Shown: positions 1 to 6,374 of the stretch, piece after piece
How positions within the stretch are numbered: position 1 is the stretch's first letter
Layout: each line of letters starts with the position of its first letter
Source: an uncultured Bacteroidia bacterium
GTDB lineage: Bacteria; Bacteroidota; Bacteroidia; Bacteroidales; UBA932
Reading direction: 5' to 3'
NCBI GenBank assembly: GCA_902766985.1
Contig: CACXFP010000028.1
Coordinates: 1-10,932, forward strand
Length of the DNA: 10,932 bases
The notes under the pieces: generated by a model
Told to the model about the DNA's origin: nothing
Database searches by the model: none
The model's input: only the letters and a program-made list of their open reading frames with translations
Translations under genes and position numbers: made by a program

Positions 1-439
1 CGGATACAGGTCCGATCCCATCAGCGGGATCACGACCATGCATGCCGGACTTGATTTCGCAATGCCCCCCGGCAATCCCGTCTATGCAACCGGGGACGGG
101 GTGGTGGAGATGGTGGCATTCGAGTTCTATGGCTATGGCAACTGCCTGATAATCAATCATGGATTCGGCTATAAGACAAGGTATGCCCATATGAAGGACA
201 TTTCCGTGGTCGAAGGCCTGAAGGTCAAGAGGGGGGATTTCCTCGGGGAATCCGGAAAGTCAGGGAAGGTCACGGGCCCCCATCTGCACTATGAGGTCAT
301 ATACATGGGTTCACCGGTCAATCCCATGAATTACATGGATCTGGACATGTCTCCGAAGGATTTTGCCGACATGGTCCGCGGCCGAAAGGGAGAGAATGTC
401 TCGAGCCTTCAGCCGTTCAGTCTGAGAAGGAGGAAATAG
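1..439 (+). CDS. M23 family metallopeptidase, 5'-truncated by the window edge
   Basis: The reading frame is open from base 2, so the start lies outside the window; the ATG at 38 falls inside the domain and is not the start. The visible 145 residues are a near-complete LytM-type M23 domain. Counting from base 2, the zinc ligands are H14 and D18 (HAGLD) and H96 of the HLH motif, with probable catalytic H63 (RYAH) and H94. The opening GYRSDP matches the usual start of the fold. Members of this family are zinc endopeptidases that cut peptidoglycan cross-bridges or peptide stems, acting in the periplasm. A short tail of about 30 residues follows the domain and ends in a basic stretch. It is followed 9 bases later by a second M23 gene with a similar tail element (DFADM here, EYANM there), which suggests an old tandem duplication. 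Exact substrate is unknown. Confidence 0.93.
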   Translation, partial: GYRSDPISGITTMHAGLDFAMPPGNPVYATGDGVVEMVAFEFYGYGNCLIINHGFGYKTRYAHMKDISVVEGLKVKRGDFLGESGKSGKVTGPHLHYEVIYMGSPVNPMNYMDLDMSPKDFADMVRGRKGENVSSLQPFSLRRRK

Positions 440-448
440 GAAAGGGCC

Positions 449-1399
449 ATGGCAGGAAAGTATATATTCGACAGGAACCATATAGAGTTCAGGAAAGTCA
501 GCATGTCCGTGAGGGATATCGTGCTGAAGGTCTGTAAATATGCCTTGATTTCCGTCTCCATGGCCAGTTTCTATTACATCATATTCTCCTTCTTCGTGAG
601 TACCGACACCGAGAAACGCCTGCAGGCGGAGAACAGGATGTTTTCGGAGCATTACAAGGAGATGGTCGACAAGGAGAAACTGTTGGGTGACGTGGTGTCA
701 GGCCTGCAGATCCGCGACGACCGCATTTACAGGGACATCTTCGGCACCGACGCCCCGTCCAGGAACCCGCTTGACGAGGCCGTCTTCCTGTCCGGCAGCG
801 ACACCATCCCCGACAGGGACATCGTCGACTATGTGTCCAGGAAGGCCGACAGGCTGGCAGAAGCGGCGGAAAACATAGAGAAGAACCTGTCGCACGTGAT
901 GGATGTCCTGACGGAGAATCCGTCCTCCGTTCCGCCTCTCAGCCTTCCCATCGAGGGAATCGACTACACAAAGGCCGGGGCCTCGACCGGACGGAAGCTG
1001 AATCCGTTCTACAAGGTCGCCGCGACCCATGAGGGAATCGATCTCGTGGCTCCTCAGGGCACCCCGGTGACGGCTGCCGGAGCCGGTACGGTGAGCAGGG
1101 TGGAGGCGATGAAGAAGGGATACGGCAACATGGTGGAAATAGACCACGGGAACGGCTATGTCACAAGGTATGCGCATCTGGCGGGAATCAGCGTTTCCAA
1201 GGGGCAGAAGGTGGCGAAGGGCAGGAAGATCGGGGACGTCGGCATGACCGGGAACACCTTCGCCCCGCATCTCCATTATGAGGTCAGGACGGACAGCACT
1301 TTCCTCGACCCGGTGGATTTCTTCTTCGCTTCGGTCGGGCCGCGTGAATATGCCAACATGATGATCATGTCCGAGACAGTGGGACAGTCAATGGATTAA
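449..1399 (+). CDS. Membrane-anchored M23 family metallopeptidase
   Basis: This 316-residue protein has a short basic cytoplasmic N-terminus, one membrane segment at about residues 28-50, a predicted coiled-coil or helical region at about 52-160, and a C-terminal LytM-type M23 domain at about 178-290. The zinc ligands are H194, D198 and H276 (HEGID and HLH), with H243 and H274 in the catalytic positions, so it looks active. The layout (membrane anchor, coiled coil, M23) is the common one for Bacteroidota cell-wall endopeptidases and for EnvC-like regulators, but intact zinc ligands argue for an enzyme rather than an amidase activator. The C-terminus ends in a short conserved-looking tail (GQSMD). 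It lies 9 bases after another M23 gene and 14 bases before a MerR gene, probably one operon. Cutting site and partner are not evident. Confidence 0.93.
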   Translation: MAGKYIFDRNHIEFRKVSMSVRDIVLKVCKYALISVSMASFYYIIFSFFVSTDTEKRLQAENRMFSEHYKEMVDKEKLLGDVVSGLQIRDDRIYRDIFGTDAPSRNPLDEAVFLSGSDTIPDRDIVDYVSRKADRLAEAAENIEKNLSHVMDVLTENPSSVPPLSLPIEGIDYTKAGASTGRKLNPFYKVAATHEGIDLVAPQGTPVTAAGAGTVSRVEAMKKGYGNMVEIDHGNGYVTRYAHLAGISVSKGQKVAKGRKIGDVGMTGNTFAPHLHYEVRTDSTFLDPVDFFFASVGPREYANMMIMSETVGQSMD

Positions 1400-1413
1400 C
1401 AATCAACGAAAAT

Positions 1414-1731
1414 ATGGAAAAGCTCTACTACACCATCGGCGAGACGTCGGAAATCCTCGGAGAGAACACCTCCCTCGTGAGATACTGGTCAAACCAGTTT
1501 TCCAAGTACCTGAAGCCCAAGCGCAACGCCAAGGGCAACCGTCTCTACACCGCTGAGGACATCGAAACCCTCAAGCAGATACATCTCCTGGTGAAGGGCC
1601 GCGGAATGACCCTGGAGGGAGCCGATAAGACACTTGCACAGGAGCGCAAGGGTCTCGACCGCAGGGTGAAAGTCCTGGAAAGCCTCAAAGAAATCAGGAG
1701 CCGCCTGCAGGAGGTCCGCAAGAGTCTTTGA
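1414..1731 (+). CDS. MerR-type DNA-binding protein, small
   Basis: The 105-residue product begins with a MerR winged-helix domain at about residues 4-72. It shows the typical pattern of the YTIGETSEIL first helix, an LVRYW recognition helix, and an RLYTAEDIE wing and helix segment. Residues about 75-105 form a charged helix likely to mediate dimerisation through a coiled coil. There is no C-terminal effector-binding domain and no cysteine at all, so it is not a metal- or redox-sensing MerR of the classic kind. Small MerR proteins of this type commonly follow an M23 peptidase gene in Bacteroidota; this statement is from memory of family context. The start is ATG 14 bases after the M23 stop. 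Target genes are unknown; the promoter 41 bases downstream is one candidate. Confidence 0.9.
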   Translation: MEKLYYTIGETSEILGENTSLVRYWSNQFSKYLKPKRNAKGNRLYTAEDIETLKQIHLLVKGRGMTLEGADKTLAQERKGLDRRVKVLESLKEIRSRLQEVRKSL

Positions 1732-1750
1732 ATTATATCCTGATTATATC
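1732..1750 (+). repeat. Two direct 8-bp repeats, 11-bp period
   Basis: ATTATATC occurs at 1732-1739 and again at 1743-1750, in the gap between the MerR gene and the zinc-ribbon gene. The spacing is 11 bp, about one helical turn, and the second copy overlies the place where a -33 promoter box would be expected for the -7 element at 1772-1779. It could be a protein-binding site, but the sequence is AT-rich and chance is possible. Confidence 0.4.
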
Positions 1751-1771
1751 GGGAATATCCATAATTTTTCA

Positions 1772-1779
1772 TACCTTTG
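1772..1779 (+). promoter_or_regulatory. Bacteroidota-type -7 promoter element (TACCTTTG)
   Basis: TACCTTTG matches the Bacteroidota sigma-ABfr -7 consensus TAnnTTTG exactly. It sits in the 75-base AT-rich gap before the zinc-ribbon gene, 27 bases ahead of its ATG, which would give a leader of roughly 20 bases. I see no good TTTG -33 box at the usual distance. It likely drives the zinc-ribbon, dnaB and DUF3108 genes, and perhaps more downstream. Confidence 0.65.
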
Positions 1780-1806
1780 CTGACTTGATAATTATTTAAA
1801 CGAAAT

Positions 1807-2631
1807 ATGGCTACCAAGAAAAAGAAAGTCGAAACCCCCATTGACCACAGGGAGACCTTCGTATCCCTTCAGAAAAACTTCACCGATTCAGAGGTTCCCA
1901 TCGAGGAGAAACTCAAGACCCTCTATGACCTCCAGCAGGCCGACAGGGCCATCGACGACCTTATCCTCCGTCGGGGAGAACTCCCTTCCGAGGTAGAGGC
2001 GATCGAGGAAGATCTCGCCATGGTGAAGGCCGGACAGACCAAAATCACGGCCCTTATCGACGAATACACCAACAAGATAGCCCTCGACAAGCAGAGCATC
2101 GTTGATTGCGACGCCCAGACCGACAAGCTCCGGGCCGAACTCGATTCCATTTCCAACAGCCGTGAGTTCGACACCATCAACAAGGAAATCGAGAACCAGG
2201 GCTACCTGAGGCAGATCGCCGAAAAGGACATCAACGAGCTTAGGCTGAAGATAGATGAGAAGAAGGCGGAGCTTGAGGACGTAAAGGAAAGCATCGCTGT
2301 CAAGACAGCCGACCTCAAGGCCAAGAAGAAAGAGCTTGACGATGTGGTCAAGTCCACTGCGGACGAGGAAAAGAGCCTCAGGGACCGAAGGGAAGAGTGC
2401 GCGTCCAGGATTGACGAGAGGGTCATGAGCGCCTATGAGCGTATCCGCGCCAGCGTCCACAACCACCTTGCCGTGGTGTCTGTCTACAACGGCAACGCGT
2501 GCGGCGGCTGTTTTAACGCCATTACCCCTCAGAGGCTCATCGACATCGCTTCCGGCAAGAAGCTCATCATCTGCGAGCACTGCGGAAGGATTATCGTTAA
2601 CTACGGTTCCGAGGAAAAGAAGGAAGACTAA
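1807..2631 (+). CDS. C4-type zinc-ribbon, coiled-coil protein (zf-RING_7 / CdsZ-like family)
   Basis: The 274-residue protein has a long antiparallel coiled coil at about residues 38-225, rich in Lys, Glu, Asp, Leu and Ile, followed by a C-terminal C4 zinc ribbon. The zinc ligands are C232 and C235 (CGGC) and C256 and C259 (CEHC). This is the layout of the zf-RING_7 family, whose studied relatives include Helicobacter HP0958 (FlgZ) and CdsZ. Those proteins bind nucleic acid or act as adaptors, and the exact role in Bacteroidota is not settled. The first 30 or so residues form a basic extension (MATKKKK) ahead of the part I expect to be conserved. The ATG at 1807 is preceded by an A-rich leader without a Shine-Dalgarno sequence, normal for this phylum. 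It has its own promoter candidate upstream and is followed 12 bases later by dnaB. Confidence 0.88.
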   Translation: MATKKKKVETPIDHRETFVSLQKNFTDSEVPIEEKLKTLYDLQQADRAIDDLILRRGELPSEVEAIEEDLAMVKAGQTKITALIDEYTNKIALDKQSIVDCDAQTDKLRAELDSISNSREFDTINKEIENQGYLRQIAEKDINELRLKIDEKKAELEDVKESIAVKTADLKAKKKELDDVVKSTADEEKSLRDRREECASRIDERVMSAYERIRASVHNHLAVVSVYNGNACGGCFNAITPQRLIDIASGKKLIICEHCGRIIVNYGSEEKKED

Positions 2632-2643
2632 TTCCCCTGCCTG

Positions 2644-4116
2644 ATGCCCGACCAGACCAGAAGGAAAAGAAGACCGCAGGAGGTGAACCTTTCTGCCGTA
2701 GAGGTCGCAACGGGGAACAAACCCCCATCGGCCCCGGACGTCGAGGAGGCCGTGCTAGGAGCCATGCTCATCGAGCCGACCACCATCGACGAGGCTATGG
2801 AGGAACTCTCTCCGTCCTGTTTCTACGTTCCGAAACACAGGATGATCTACGAGGCCATGTCGGAGCTCGTCAACGAGCATTCCGCAGTGGACCTTGTCAC
2901 CGTTTCCGCCAAGCTTCGTGAAAAGGGGAACCTCGAGGAGGTAGGCGGAGCAGTCTTTCTTTCCGACCTTTCCCAGAAGGTCGGCGCGGCCGCGCATATC
3001 GAGCAGTATATCAAGTATCTGAAGCAGAAGACGATCCAGAGGGATCTGATCACTGCATCCTACCAGATCCTTTCTGAGGCCTACGACGATTCCGTGAAGG
3101 TGGACGACCTTATAGATTCCGCGCAGTCCAAGGTCTATGCGGCAATCCAGAACAATGTCAAGAAGGACGTCCAGGAGATCGGTTCCGTCATCAACACTGC
3201 GATGAATGACATCCAGGAGATGCAGAACACCGAAGGCCTGAGCGGCGTGCCTTCAGGATTCGAGACGATTGACAGGATTACCATGGGATGGCAGCGGTCC
3301 GACCTGATCATACTGGCGGCCAGGCCTTCCATCGGAAAAACTGCTTTCGCGTTGAACCTTGCCAGGAACGCGGCTGTCCAGCACAACATGCCTGTCGGCT
3401 TCTTCTCTCTGGAAATGTCCGCGATCCAGCTTGCGAAGCGTCTGATGACTTCGGAGAGCGGGCTCAGCGCAGACAAGATAAAGGGCGGCTCCAAACTGGA
3501 GCCCTTCGAGTGGGAACAGCTTGAATACAAGCTCAGGGACCTTTCAAAGGCCCCGCTCTATATCGATGATACCGCCAGCATCCCCGTGATGGAGTTCAGG
3601 ACCAAGGCCAAGACCCTTGTCAAGCAGAAAGGTGTGAGGATTATCTTTGTGGATTACCTGCAGCTGATGCAGGGCCCCGCCGAACTCAGGGGGATGAGGG
3701 AGCAGGAAGTCGCAGCCATTTCCAGGACGCTCAAGGCTACCGCCAAGGAGTTGAACGTCCCCATCATCGCGCTTTCCCAGCTTTCCCGCCAGGCGGTGCA
3801 GAGAAGCGGGGGCGGCGGAAAGCCTCAGCTGAGCGACCTCCGTGAATCCGGTTCTATCGAGCAGGATGCCGACATGGTTATCTTCATTCATCGTCCGGAT
3901 GCCCTCGGTCTTTCGGAGAATCCTGAAGACAAGGAACTTACCCAAATCATCATAGCTAAGCACCGCAATGGCCAGACGGCCGAGATCAACATGAGGTTCA
4001 AGAGCGAACAGGTCCGCTTCGTGGAGGAGGGCGACACCCTGGAAGCCCATGCCATGGGCATCGGCTCCGCGATGAATGCCGACAACGATTTCGGCCCCAA
4101 TCAGGAGTTCATGTGA
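2644..4116 (+). CDS. dnaB: Replicative DNA helicase DnaB
   Basis: DnaB is the hexameric helicase that unwinds DNA at the replication fork and loads primase. This 490-residue copy is full length. It has a basic N-terminal tail (1-18), the DnaB N-terminal helical domain at about 28-130, a linker helix region, and a RecA-like ATPase domain at about 200-460. The Walker A motif is ARPSIGKT with K232 and T233; the Walker B aspartate is D337 in IIFVDYLQLM. The segment at 398-410 (DLRESGSIEQDAD) is the usual DnaB signature ahead of the arginine-containing IHRP motif. There is no intein at the Walker site. It is the second gene after the promoter at 1772 and its stop codon overlaps the next start codon (TGATG), so the DUF3108 gene is probably translated by coupling. 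Confidence 0.98.
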   Translation: MPDQTRRKRRPQEVNLSAVEVATGNKPPSAPDVEEAVLGAMLIEPTTIDEAMEELSPSCFYVPKHRMIYEAMSELVNEHSAVDLVTVSAKLREKGNLEEVGGAVFLSDLSQKVGAAAHIEQYIKYLKQKTIQRDLITASYQILSEAYDDSVKVDDLIDSAQSKVYAAIQNNVKKDVQEIGSVINTAMNDIQEMQNTEGLSGVPSGFETIDRITMGWQRSDLIILAARPSIGKTAFALNLARNAAVQHNMPVGFFSLEMSAIQLAKRLMTSESGLSADKIKGGSKLEPFEWEQLEYKLRDLSKAPLYIDDTASIPVMEFRTKAKTLVKQKGVRIIFVDYLQLMQGPAELRGMREQEVAAISRTLKATAKELNVPIIALSQLSRQAVQRSGGGGKPQLSDLRESGSIEQDADMVIFIHRPDALGLSENPEDKELTQIIIAKHRNGQTAEINMRFKSEQVRFVEEGDTLEAHAMGIGSAMNADNDFGPNQEFM

Positions 4117-4961
4117 TGAGAAGAAGGTTCCCTTTGATAGCGGCGATGCTTTTCGCCATGCTGACGCTTGCTTCTGCACAGACCCCAAGGGATTGTTACC
4201 AGCTTCACTCCCTCGACCGCAAGAGCCTTGCCTTCAAGGCGGGGGAAAGGCTTACCTTCCAGGTCCATTACAATTGGGGACCTGTCAATTCCGATGTGGC
4301 GAAGGCCTATCTTTCAGTCGATTCCACGGTATTGAACGGGATTCCCTGCTATCATGCCAAGATATTCGGGAAGACTCCCAAGTTCTATGACATGTTCTTC
4401 CGCATCAGGGAAGATTTCCAGTCCTGGTTCTCCATGTCGTCCCTTACTCCCATCCTGTTCAAGAGGGATACCAAGGAAGGCGGCTATTACTGTACGAATG
4501 AATTCTGGTACGACTGGCATGACCGCGTCATCAACGCAGGCCTGTACAGTTCCAAGCGCGGGACCAGGACGGTCCAGATTCCCCTCGTGAACTGCGTATA
4601 TGATGTTCCCTCGCTGATTTATGTGCTCAGGAACATAGATTTCAACAAGATAACCGACGGCTCCACCCTTCCCCTGACCTTCGCCATCGATGATGACGTA
4701 TATACCATCAGGCTCAAGAGGGTAGGGGTTGAAAACAAGAAGGTGAAGGGAATCGGGACGATCAGGTCTGTCAAGTTCTCGGTCGGGGTGGTCGCCGGGG
4801 AGGTCTTCGCCTCCGATGACGAGAAGGTGGATATGTGGTTCTCCGATGACGACAACCGTATACTCGTGTGTTTCGAGACCAAAGTCAGGTGGGGGGCCAT
4901 CGACGGGAGGCTTTGCGCATATGAGAACCTGAACCATCCGTTCTCTTCGTTGATACAGTGA
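4116..4961 (+). CDS. Secreted DUF3108-family protein
   Basis: I chose the ATG at 4116, which overlaps the dnaB stop by one base (TGATG); a GTG at 4113 in the same frame would add one residue. The 281-residue product starts with a clear signal peptide: RRR, a hydrophobic core, and ASA followed by Q22, a likely signal peptidase I site after residue 21. The rest looks beta-rich, with a DUF3108-like pattern at about 35-245: an AGERLTFQVHYNWG start, FYDMFFRIREDFQSWF, and a late strand containing VEVWF-like VDMWFSDD. No catalytic motif is visible and there is no lipobox. DUF3108 proteins are periplasmic or envelope-associated and have no settled function. The neighbours, dnaB before and rseC five bases after, do not reveal a role. 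Family assignment is from pattern recognition only. Confidence 0.82.
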   Translation: MRRRFPLIAAMLFAMLTLASAQTPRDCYQLHSLDRKSLAFKAGERLTFQVHYNWGPVNSDVAKAYLSVDSTVLNGIPCYHAKIFGKTPKFYDMFFRIREDFQSWFSMSSLTPILFKRDTKEGGYYCTNEFWYDWHDRVINAGLYSSKRGTRTVQIPLVNCVYDVPSLIYVLRNIDFNKITDGSTLPLTFAIDDDVYTIRLKRVGVENKKVKGIGTIRSVKFSVGVVAGEVFASDDEKVDMWFSDDDNRILVCFETKVRWGAIDGRLCAYENLNHPFSSLIQ

Positions 4962-4966
4962 CTGTG

Positions 4967-5392
4967 ATGGCAAGGGATGAGATTTCGCATAAAGGCAGGA
5001 TAGTCGAAGTCGGGCCCGCGGTCACCACGGTGTCCATAGTGTCCGAGTCGGCCTGCGCGGCGTGCCATGCATCGGCGCTGTGTTCCATTTCTGGGATGAA
5101 GGAGAAAAAGATCGAGGTTCCGACCGTTCCCGGAGGAGATTTCAAGGCCGGTGATGAGGTGGATGTGATGCTTGCGGCGTCGATGGGGATGAAGGCCGTG
5201 GTAATATCGTACGTGTTCCCCCTCATCGTCCTGCTTGCCCTCGTGCTTGCCCTGCCGCATGCCGGGTTGGGGGAAGTCGCCACGGGCCTTTGCGCCATCG
5301 CCGGGGCTGCGCTCTACTATTTCGGAGTGTGGCTTTTAAGGGACAGGCTCTCTGGCGGATATGTTTTTTATATAAGGAAAAGACAAGGATAA
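4967..5392 (+). CDS. rseC: RseC/MucC-family membrane protein (SoxR-reducing system, Rnf-associated)
   Basis: I chose the ATG at 4967 (141 residues); in-frame GTG codons at 4958 and 4964 are possible but GTG starts are uncommon in this group. The N-terminal part carries three cysteines, C30, C33 and C39, in a C-x2-C-x5-C pattern typical of RseC, followed by a small beta-like segment. Two membrane segments follow at about 75-96 and 104-124, with a basic C-terminus. In Escherichia coli, RseC works with the Rnf-like Rsx complex to keep SoxR reduced. Here the gene stands 31 bases upstream of rnfB, which supports a functional tie to Rnf, for instance in redox delivery or assembly. No soxR is seen in the window, so the SoxR part of the name should not be taken literally. 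Confidence 0.88.
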   Translation: MARDEISHKGRIVEVGPAVTTVSIVSESACAACHASALCSISGMKEKKIEVPTVPGGDFKAGDEVDVMLAASMGMKAVVISYVFPLIVLLALVLALPHAGLGEVATGLCAIAGAALYYFGVWLLRDRLSGGYVFYIRKRQG

Positions 5393-5411
5393 TTAGATAA
5401 TTACATAATTA
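5388..5411 (+). repeat. Three tandem 8-bp units (GATAATTA, GATAATTA, CATAATTA) before rnfB
   Basis: Three directly adjacent 8-bp units occupy 5388-5395, 5396-5403 and 5404-5411; only the first base of the third differs. The rseC stop codon TAA lies inside the first unit, and the last unit ends 12 bases before the rnfB ATG. The repeat therefore fills most of the only gap between rseC and rnfB. It could be an A/T-rich leader that aids translation, a binding site, or a slippage-prone array. Confidence 0.7.
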
Positions 5412-5423
5412 AACTCATATTTG

Positions 5424-6374
5424 ATGTCAACGACAATTATCTGGACCATTGCGATCATAAGTGTCCTGGGGATGCTCCTCGCCTGCGTCCTCTGGCTTAT
5501 TGCCGAGAAGTTCAAGGTGGTGGAGGATCCCAGGATAGATGAGGTGGAGAAGGTCATGCCCGGAGCGAACTGCGGAGGTTGCGGTTTCGCCGGCTGCCGG
5601 GCTTTTGCGGAGGCCGCGGTCAAGGCCCCGGACCTGGACAACAACTATTGTCCGGTGGGAGGCAGCGACGTTATGGCCAAGGTGGCTTCCATACTTGGCT
5701 ACGAGGTCAAGGCGAAAGCTCCGCAGGTAGCTGTGGTACGCTGTAACGGAAGTTGCTCCAACCGTCCCTCAGTAAACGTGTATGACGGAGTGAAATCCTG
5801 CAAGGTAAAGGCCTCCCTGTATAGCGGGGACACGGGCTGCGCTTTCGGTTGCCTGGGCTGCGGAGACTGTGTGGCGGCCTGCAGGTTCGGAGCCCTTTCC
5901 ATGGATCCGGCTACCGGGCTTCCGGTGGTGGATGAAGAGAAGTGTACGGCATGCGGCTCATGCGTGAAGGTCTGTCCCAAGCATCTCATTGAGTTGAGGA
6001 ACAAGGGCCCCAGGGGAATGAGGATGTATGTTTCCTGCATGAACCAGGACAAGGGACCTGCAGCGAAGAAAGCCTGCGCCGCAGCCTGCATAGGCTGCGG
6101 GATCTGCGCCAAGACCTGCACCCATGACGCCATCGTCATAGAAAACAACGTCGCGTACATAGATTTTACCAAGTGCAAGCTCTGCCGCGAGTGCGAAGCG
6201 ATGTGCCCTACGGGGGCCATCCATGCCGTGAACTTCCCCAAGCCCCTTGACAAGGAGGCTGTGAAGGCCCGCATCGCCGAGCGTAACAGGAAGGCCCGCG
6301 AGGCCGCCGCTGCAGCCGCCGCCCAGGCGGCAGCCCCTGAAACTGCCAAAGAGAACAAGGAGGAGACCAAATGA
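5424..6374 (+). CDS. rnfB: Rnf electron transport complex subunit RnfB, long multi-cluster form
   Basis: RnfB is the Fe-S subunit thought to take electrons from reduced ferredoxin and pass them on in the Rnf complex. The ATG at 5424 gives 316 residues (the TTG just before it is less likely). One N-terminal membrane segment lies at about 5-27. Next comes the four-cysteine domain with C50, C53, C58 and C76. Four ferredoxin motifs follow: C143/146/149/153, C174/177/180/184, C222/225/228/232 and C251/254/257/261. Seven further cysteines (21, 107, 111, 126, 139, 205, 218) exist; 107, 111, 126 and 139 may hold a sixth cluster, as in clostridial-type RnfB. The Escherichia coli RsxB is much shorter with two ferredoxin motifs. 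The C-terminus (about 282-316) is an alanine-rich, charged tail. The stop overlaps the rnfC start by four bases (ATGA). Confidence 0.96.
   Translation: MSTTIIWTIAIISVLGMLLACVLWLIAEKFKVVEDPRIDEVEKVMPGANCGGCGFAGCRAFAEAAVKAPDLDNNYCPVGGSDVMAKVASILGYEVKAKAPQVAVVRCNGSCSNRPSVNVYDGVKSCKVKASLYSGDTGCAFGCLGCGDCVAACRFGALSMDPATGLPVVDEEKCTACGSCVKVCPKHLIELRNKGPRGMRMYVSCMNQDKGPAAKKACAAACIGCGICAKTCTHDAIVIENNVAYIDFTKCKLCRECEAMCPTGAIHAVNFPKPLDKEAVKARIAERNRKAREAAAAAAAQAAAPETAKENKEETK
6357..6363 (+). promoter_or_regulatory. Shine-Dalgarno-like sequence before rnfC
   Basis: AAGGAGG lies seven bases ahead of the rnfC ATG, inside the last codons of rnfB (Lys-Glu-Glu). It is a perfect Shine-Dalgarno core at good spacing, at a junction where the two genes overlap. 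Such motifs are generally depleted in Bacteroidota, so its use is uncertain. Confidence 0.45.

Noticed and set aside
427..433. AAGGAGG as the ribosome-binding site of the second M23 gene
   Set aside because: It is 15 bases from the ATG, too far for standard spacing, and is explained by the Arg-Arg-Lys codons ending the upstream gene.
1731..1771. AATTAT and ATAATT inverted repeat followed by a T run (1731-1736, 1761-1771) as a terminator
   Set aside because: The stem is only six A/T pairs with a 24-base loop, too weak for an intrinsic terminator.
3319..3345. Intein insertion in dnaB at Walker A, a common intein site
   Set aside because: The Walker A motif is continuous and the protein has the normal length of 490 residues.
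3544..4188. Long minus-strand frame (214 codons) opposite dnaB
   Set aside because: It lies entirely opposite the clearly real dnaB and DUF3108 genes and has no family-like pattern. Long antisense frames are expected from GC-rich codon bias; the same applies to the minus-strand frames at 1888-2580, 4314-5260, 5699-6441, 6425-7294 and 7297-7821.
5416..5423. CATATTTG as a -7 promoter box before rnfB
   Set aside because: It misses the first consensus base and would put the transcript start inside the rnfB coding region.
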